Shown in pieces: positions 5,314-9,276 of a stretch of DNA of 9,276 nt. Every line of letters begins with the position of its first letter. The stretch's first letter is position 1. The notes under the pieces were generated by a model. That model was not told the origin of the DNA and made no database searches. It saw nothing but the letters and a program-made list of their open reading frames with translations. This DNA is from CBDUBU01 sp965365465 (GTDB lineage: Bacteria > Bacteroidota > Rhodothermia > Rhodothermales > DASSAV01), in contig CBDUBU010000153.1 in assembly GCA_965365465.1 (NCBI GenBank), positions 1-9,276 of the forward strand, read 5' to 3'. The translations under genes and the position numbers were made by a program.

Positions 5314-5986
5314 CGAAAAGGGCAGTTTTCCTTTATCCTTCCTCCACTGCGAGATAAGGACACGGCAAACCCGAAGCACGCGCAAACCGGGGGCCCCCGG
5401 CTTCGCCGTGACACCGAAAAACATACGCCCTGTGGAGCTTTTTTTGCGCCGTCCAGAACCCTTCGTGGATGACGAACCCGACTACGTGGCGCGCGCCCGG
5501 GCCGGGGACGTGAAAGCCTTCGAACACCTGTATCGCAGCCACGTCGGCCGGGTTTATGCCGTTTGTCTGCGCCTGACGGCTGATCCGGTTCGCGCCTCCG
5601 AACTGACGCAGGATGCTTTTGTCCGCGCATGGGAAAGGCTGGAGAGCTTCCGGGGGGATAGCGCTTTCTCGTCGTGGCTCCACCGGCTGACGGTTAACGT
5701 AGTGCTGGTTGCTTTTCGCTCCCAGCGGAGGCGAACCGCGCGCATCCACACCACTGATATGCCGGAACAATATGATAGCCCCGGAACCGGTCTCCCTGAC
5801 GCCGGGCTTGATCTGGAGCAGGCAATTGCGGGACTGCCTGCCCAGGCCCGTATGGTTTTCGTCCTGCACGAGGTGGAAGGCTACGGTCATGCCGAAATCG
5901 CGGAGTTGATGGAAGTGGCGCCGGGAACCTCCAAAGCACAACTGCACCGGGCGCGTAAGTTGCTGAAAAAAGCCTTACAACGATGA
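5285..5986 (+). CDS. ECF-family (sigma-24/RpoE-like) RNA polymerase sigma factor
   Basis: An extracytoplasmic-function sigma factor that would direct RNA polymerase to envelope-stress or signal-responsive promoters. Region 2 spans about 69-146, with AFEHLYRSHVGRVYAVCLRL, the -10 recognition helix ELTQDAFVRAWERLESFRG, and FSSWLHRLTVNVVL. Region 4 spans about 182-230, with LPAQARMVFVLHEVEGYGHA and the helix-turn-helix GTSKAQLHRARKLLKKAL. From ATG 5285 it is 233 residues. The first 60 or so are an unusual Arg/Pro-rich extension not needed for the fold. A start at GTG 5408 would give 192 residues, the common ECF length, but ATG 5285 has a Shine-Dalgarno. The stop overlaps the anti-sigma start (ATGA), indicating coupled translation and roughly matched synthesis. 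Activity is probably held by that partner. Confidence 0.93.
   Translation: MEESQDISVNEKGSFPLSFLHCEIRTRQTRSTRKPGAPGFAVTPKNIRPVELFLRRPEPFVDDEPDYVARARAGDVKAFEHLYRSHVGRVYAVCLRLTADPVRASELTQDAFVRAWERLESFRGDSAFSSWLHRLTVNVVLVAFRSQRRRTARIHTTDMPEQYDSPGTGLPDAGLDLEQAIAGLPAQARMVFVLHEVEGYGHAEIAELMEVAPGTSKAQLHRARKLLKKALQR
5387..5400. repeat. 14-nt GC palindrome in the sigma-factor 5' region
   Basis: CCGGGGGCCCCCGG is a perfect palindrome. A further CGAAGC (5372-5377) and GCTTCG (5400-5405) pair can form around it, sharing one base. It lies between the two candidate sigma-factor starts, 8 nt before GTG 5408, where a stable fold could limit initiation at the downstream start. Confidence 0.5.
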
Positions 5987-7134
5987 ATGACACACACATA
6001 GAGCCGCTGCTGTATGATTACGTAGCCGGCGCCCTGGGGCCGGACGAGAGAGCGGTCCTCGAAGCGCACCTGCAAAGCTGTCCGGTCTGTCGTGCGGCAG
6101 AAGAACAGGTCAGGGTGTTGCAAGCTTCAACGGCAGAGTTGCCCCGCAGCGTCGCGCCGCCGGAAGACCTCTGGCCGGGCATTCAGGAACGCCTTCACAG
6201 CCGATCACAGCCTCCTGAGCCGCGCCCCTCCACACTCTATTTTGAAAGTCGTACGCGCCTGGAAAAGTCGGCGCTGATGCGCCATCGCACCCGGATTCCG
6301 GCCTGGCAGGTTCTGACAACCGTTCTGGTGCTGCTGTCGGTAGGAGCCGGCCTCTGGTTACTGCGGCCTTCCCCTGCGGACAGCGCTTGGAACGTAGTCC
6401 GGATCGAGGGCGCACCGCGAATCGCATCCAGCGATCTTGTCGACATCGGCAAGCTTCGGAAAGGAGACTGGCTGGAGACCGGCCGTAACGGGCGTGCGAA
6501 AATCACCGTCGGCGCCATCGGAAACGTAGAAGTGGCTCCCAACTCACGGGTTCGCCTGGTAGATGACCGTCCGGAAAACCACCGGCTGGCGCTTTCACAG
6601 GGAGTAATCGAAGCGCGCATCTGGGCCCCGCCCCGGCTCTTTTTCGTAGAAACACCTTCTGCGCTCGCCATCGACCTGGGATGCGCATATCGGCTGAGTG
6701 TAGACAGCACCGGGGCAAGCCTCCTCGATGTCGCCTCCGGCTGGGTGGCCCTCGCGCATGAAGACCGGGAAACCGTGGTTCCGGCCGGAGCCATGTGCCT
6801 GACCCGTCCGGGCGCAGGCCCCGGTACGCCGTTCGACCGATCCGCCTCTGTCGCCCTCCGACGCGCCCTGGAACGGTTTGACTTCGAGGGCGACGCTGAT
6901 GCCCTGAATATGATCCTGGAAGAAGCTGGTCCGGGCGACACCGTTACGCTCTGGCATCTGCTCGTGCAGGCGGAGCCGGAGGCGCGCGGGCGCCTCTACG
7001 ATCGGCTCGCTGCGCTCGAACCTCCACCCGAAGGGGTGACGCGGGAAGCCGTGCTCCAGGGAAATACTGACGTGCTCGAACACTGGGAACGCTACCTCGG
7101 AATGGACTACGATCACTGGGACCTGGATTTTTAG
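5983..7134 (+). CDS. Membrane anti-sigma factor: zinc-finger plus FecR-like domain
   Basis: A 383-residue single-pass inner-membrane protein that most likely binds and inhibits the adjacent ECF sigma factor. Residues 1-60 form a zinc-binding anti-sigma domain with the His29-x3-Cys33-x2-Cys36 signature (HLQSCPVC). A linker precedes one transmembrane helix at about 107-127 (AWQVLTTVLVLLSVGAGLWLL). Residues about 138-275 resemble the FecR domain, with KLRKGDWLETGRNGRAKITV, NSRVRLV, LSQGVIEARIW and SGWVALAHEDRETVVPAG. It senses or transmits signals in the periplasm. A helical C-terminal part (about 285-383) includes DTVTLWHLL, RGRLYDRLAALEPPPEGVTR and an acidic Asp/Trp-rich tail. I recall this arrangement from FecR-containing anti-sigma proteins of Acidobacteriota-like genomes; this is not verified. 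ATG 5983 overlaps the sigma stop by 4 nt. Confidence 0.9.
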   Translation: MNDTHIEPLLYDYVAGALGPDERAVLEAHLQSCPVCRAAEEQVRVLQASTAELPRSVAPPEDLWPGIQERLHSRSQPPEPRPSTLYFESRTRLEKSALMRHRTRIPAWQVLTTVLVLLSVGAGLWLLRPSPADSAWNVVRIEGAPRIASSDLVDIGKLRKGDWLETGRNGRAKITVGAIGNVEVAPNSRVRLVDDRPENHRLALSQGVIEARIWAPPRLFFVETPSALAIDLGCAYRLSVDSTGASLLDVASGWVALAHEDRETVVPAGAMCLTRPGAGPGTPFDRSASVALRRALERFDFEGDADALNMILEEAGPGDTVTLWHLLVQAEPEARGRLYDRLAALEPPPEGVTREAVLQGNTDVLEHWERYLGMDYDHWDLDF

Positions 7135-7212
7135 AAAGATACGCCAGGAAACGCACCCCATCAGGATAAGGGGGTAGCCATGCGCCACTGCCTTCCTTCT
7201 CTATCAAAAAAT

Positions 7213-7282
7213 ATGCTAAAAAAATAGCACGATCCACGCAACCTTTGTCTTTCCCTTCCGTAGCGTGCTAAAAAAACAGCAT
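7213..7282. repeat. Two near-identical TGCTA-A(n)-AGCA sites 52 bp apart
   Basis: TGCTAAAAAAATAGCA (7214-7229) and TGCTAAAAAAACAGCA (7266-7281) differ at one of 16 positions. Each is a small inverted repeat around an A-tract. Their start-to-start distance is 52 bp, close to five turns of B-DNA. They lie 65-130 nt before the DUF5916 gene, which suits a dimeric or looping regulator. Alternatively, the TGCTAAAAA core could be an extended -10 element in both. The second has TTGTCT (7245-7250) 18 nt upstream of TAAAAA (7269-7274). Confidence 0.5.
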
Positions 7283-7345
7283 CTCGGACTGCTGCTGCGT
7301 ATGCCGGGATAACGCCCTTCCTGAAAAAGCCCTTCGTACCCGCTT

Positions 7346-9276
7346 ATGATTTCTGTTACCGCTCTCCTCCAGGCCGCCATTCTTGCGGTCCTCTTTCAGG
7401 CAGACGCTCCCGAGCCGCGCGAAGTCAGAGCCATCCGGCTCACGGATCGCATCGTCGTTGACGGGTTTCTGGATGAGGCGGCCTGGGAAGGCGCCGCTGC
7501 GGCGGACGGATTCACGCAGCGCGATCCCCTCGAAGGCGTGGCCCCCACACAGAGAACGGTCGTGCGGGTGCTGTATGACAACGACGCCCTCTACATCGGC
7601 GCGCGCCTGTTTGACACCGCCGCCGATTCCATCGTGGCCCGGCTCGGACGCCGCGATGCCCAACTGAACGCCGACGCCTTCTGGTTTTTCATCGACCCCT
7701 ACAACGACCGGCGCAGCGGTTTCTACTTTGGCCTCAATGCCGGAGGCGCCATCTACGACGGCGTTCTCTACAACGACAGTTGGGACGATGACTCCTGGGA
7801 CGGCGTCTGGCAGGGCCGCGTCAGCATCGACGAAGAGGGCTGGACCGCCGAGATGCGCATTCCGTATTCGCAACTCCGGTTCCGGTTGCAGGACGAGCAG
7901 ATCTGGGGCATCAACTTCCGGCGCGACATCTCCCGCAACAACGAACGTGATTATCTGGTCTACGTCCCCAAAAAGGAGAGCGGTTTCGTTTCGCGTTTCG
8001 CGCGGCTGGTGGGGCTGCGCGGTATCCAGCCGCCCCGCCGCATCGAAGCCCTTCCCTACCTGACCACCAAAGCCGCATTTACCGATCATGAGGCGGGGGA
8101 CCCCTTCAACGATGGCTCCCGGTATACCCCGGCGGCGGGCGTGGACTTCAAGATAGGTCTGGGCAGCAACCTCACGCTGGATGCGACGGTCAACCCGGAC
8201 TTCGGGCAGGTGGAAGTAGACCCTGCCGTCGTCAACCTCTCCGATGTGGAAAGCTTTTTCAGCGAAAAACGACCTTTCTTCATCGAAGGCTCCAGCATTT
8301 TCGACTTCGGGCGCGGCGGCGCGCGCAACTACTGGGGCTTCAACTGGCCTGGCCCGGATCTCTTTTATACCCGCCGCATCGGACGCACGCCGCAGGGCAG
8401 CCTCGACGATTACAACTACGCCGACGTGCCGGAAGGAACGCGCATTCTCGGCGCGGCCAAAATGACGGGCAAGATCGGGGACAACTTCAACCTGGGTATG
8501 GTCCACGCCCTGACAGCGCGCGAATCTGCCCGTTTGCAGTTGAACAGCGGGCAGGACCGGGTTGAAGTGGAGCCGCTCACCTACTATGGCGTTCTGCGGG
8601 GGCAGAAAGAAATTGACGGAGGCCGGCAGGGCCTCGGCATCATGTCTACCCTCACGGCGCGGCAGTTCGACCAGCCGCACCTCCGCGACCAGTTGAACGG
8701 CAGCGCCTTCGTCACCGGACTGGACGGCTGGACTTTTCTCGACAGCGACCGTGAGTGGGTCGTGACGGGGTGGACCAGCGCCAGTCACGTCCGGGGAACC
8801 GCGCAGCGCATGACAGACCTCCAGCGCAGTTCGGTGCATTACCTCCAGCGTCCGGACGCCGGCCATGTGCGCGTGGACTCCGCTGCCACGTCGATGACAG
8901 GCTTTGCCGGACGGTTCTACCTGAACAAGCAGAAGGGAAACTATTTCATGAACTCGGCCATCGGGTTCATCGACCCGCACTACAACTCGAATGACCTGGG
9001 CTTCATGTTCCGAACGGATGTGATTAACGGACACATCGGCGCCGGTCGTCAATGGACCGAACCGACCGGGATCAGCCGGTATGCCGAAGCGGGCGGCGCC
9101 CTTTTCCGAAGCTACGACTTTCAGGGCAACACCCTCTGGACGGGCCTTTTCCATTTCGGGTTTGTCCGATTCCTGAATTACTACCGCGTCAACTGGAACC
9201 TGGCCTACAATCCGCAGACGGTCAAAAAACACCTCGAAGACGCGCTCGCCTTCGCCGAATATTTAGAAACGCGCGA
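7346..9276 (+). CDS. DUF5916 outer-membrane protein with N-terminal CBM9-like domain, cut by the window edge
   Basis: At least 643 residues are visible, with no stop before the right edge. A short hydrophobic N-terminus (about 4-18) may be a signal peptide, though it lacks a clear basic residue. Residues about 28-215 look like a CBM9-type carbohydrate-binding beta-sandwich: DRIVVDGFLDEAAWEGA, YDNDALYIGARLFD, DAFWFFIDPYNDRRSGFYFG, and GWTAEMRIPYSQLRF. From about 235 onward the DUF5916 part begins, with TLDATVNPDFGQVEVDPAVV, FFSEKRPFFIEG and DLFYTRRIGRTPQG. It then shows alternating beta-strands typical of an outer-membrane barrel. ATG 7346 is the first start after an in-frame stop at 7322; no Shine-Dalgarno is seen. 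Function is unproven; surface glycan handling or a TonB-linked barrel role is inferred. The last 18 codons after NPQTV look unlike the family. Confidence 0.9.
   Translation, partial: MISVTALLQAAILAVLFQADAPEPREVRAIRLTDRIVVDGFLDEAAWEGAAAADGFTQRDPLEGVAPTQRTVVRVLYDNDALYIGARLFDTAADSIVARLGRRDAQLNADAFWFFIDPYNDRRSGFYFGLNAGGAIYDGVLYNDSWDDDSWDGVWQGRVSIDEEGWTAEMRIPYSQLRFRLQDEQIWGINFRRDISRNNERDYLVYVPKKESGFVSRFARLVGLRGIQPPRRIEALPYLTTKAAFTDHEAGDPFNDGSRYTPAAGVDFKIGLGSNLTLDATVNPDFGQVEVDPAVVNLSDVESFFSEKRPFFIEGSSIFDFGRGGARNYWGFNWPGPDLFYTRRIGRTPQGSLDDYNYADVPEGTRILGAAKMTGKIGDNFNLGMVHALTARESARLQLNSGQDRVEVEPLTYYGVLRGQKEIDGGRQGLGIMSTLTARQFDQPHLRDQLNGSAFVTGLDGWTFLDSDREWVVTGWTSASHVRGTAQRMTDLQRSSVHYLQRPDAGHVRVDSAATSMTGFAGRFYLNKQKGNYFMNSAIGFIDPHYNSNDLGFMFRTDVINGHIGAGRQWTEPTGISRYAEAGGALFRSYDFQGNTLWTGLFHFGFVRFLNYYRVNWNLAYNPQTVKKHLEDALAFAEYLETR

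Noticed and set aside
7155..7175. ACCCC/GGGGT stem after the anti-sigma gene as a terminator
   Set aside because: The stem is only 5 bp with an 11-nt loop, and no T-run follows. It is too weak to annotate.
7268..9232. Minus-strand open frame of 654 codons
   Set aside because: It lies fully antisense to the DUF5916 gene. It has no recognisable motif, is rich in Val, Ala, Arg and Glu as expected from a GC-rich shadow frame, and has no ribosome site.

Overview
This window looks like a chromosomal core segment from a moderately GC-rich, Gram-negative bacterium with an outer membrane. Three things suggest this: a DUF5916-type outer-membrane protein, a CusF-like lipoprotein, and an ECF sigma factor paired with a zinc-finger/FecR-type anti-sigma factor. 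Most starts lack a Shine-Dalgarno sequence. A member of Bacteroidota/Rhodothermota, or possibly Acidobacteriota, fits best; this placement is an inference from protein style, not a search.

Layout. (1) Positions 1-2037, minus strand: histidine biosynthesis, hisD followed by a window-truncated hisC. The hisD leader carries a terminator-like hairpin with a competing upstream pairing arm. (2) Positions 2038-2581: a long divergent gap with no convincing gene. It holds a composite palindromic element containing two inverted copies of a GTCAT...CTATG repeat. (3) Positions 2582-3432, plus strand: a small CusF-like copper-binding lipoprotein, then a single-RRM RNA-binding protein. The latter has a good sigma70-like promoter and a structured leader of about 140 nt. 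(4) Positions 3454-4494, minus strand, convergent with the RRM gene: an LD-carboxypeptidase (peptidase S66) with a twin-arginine signal and a perfect 25-nt palindrome inside its coding sequence. (5) Positions 4783-7134, plus strand: a compact, overlapping three-gene unit. It encodes an exported protein of unknown function, an ECF sigma factor, and a membrane anti-sigma factor joining a zinc-binding N-terminus, one transmembrane helix and a FecR-like periplasmic part. (6) Position 7346 to the window end, plus strand: a DUF5916 protein with an N-terminal CBM9-like domain. It is preceded by two nearly identical TGCTA-A(n)-AGCA sites exactly 52 bp apart.

How the genes fit together: region 5 is a self-contained envelope signalling module. 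A periplasmic signal would act through the FecR-like part and release the sigma factor. The exported first-gene product is a candidate sensor partner or target. The peptidoglycan-recycling enzyme on one side and the outer-membrane protein on the other would be natural regulon members, but nothing in the sequence proves this. No mobile genes, CRISPR arrays, tRNAs or rRNAs were seen. The least explained material is non-coding: the his leader, the palindromic element at 2350-2532, the RRM leader and the paired A-tract sites.
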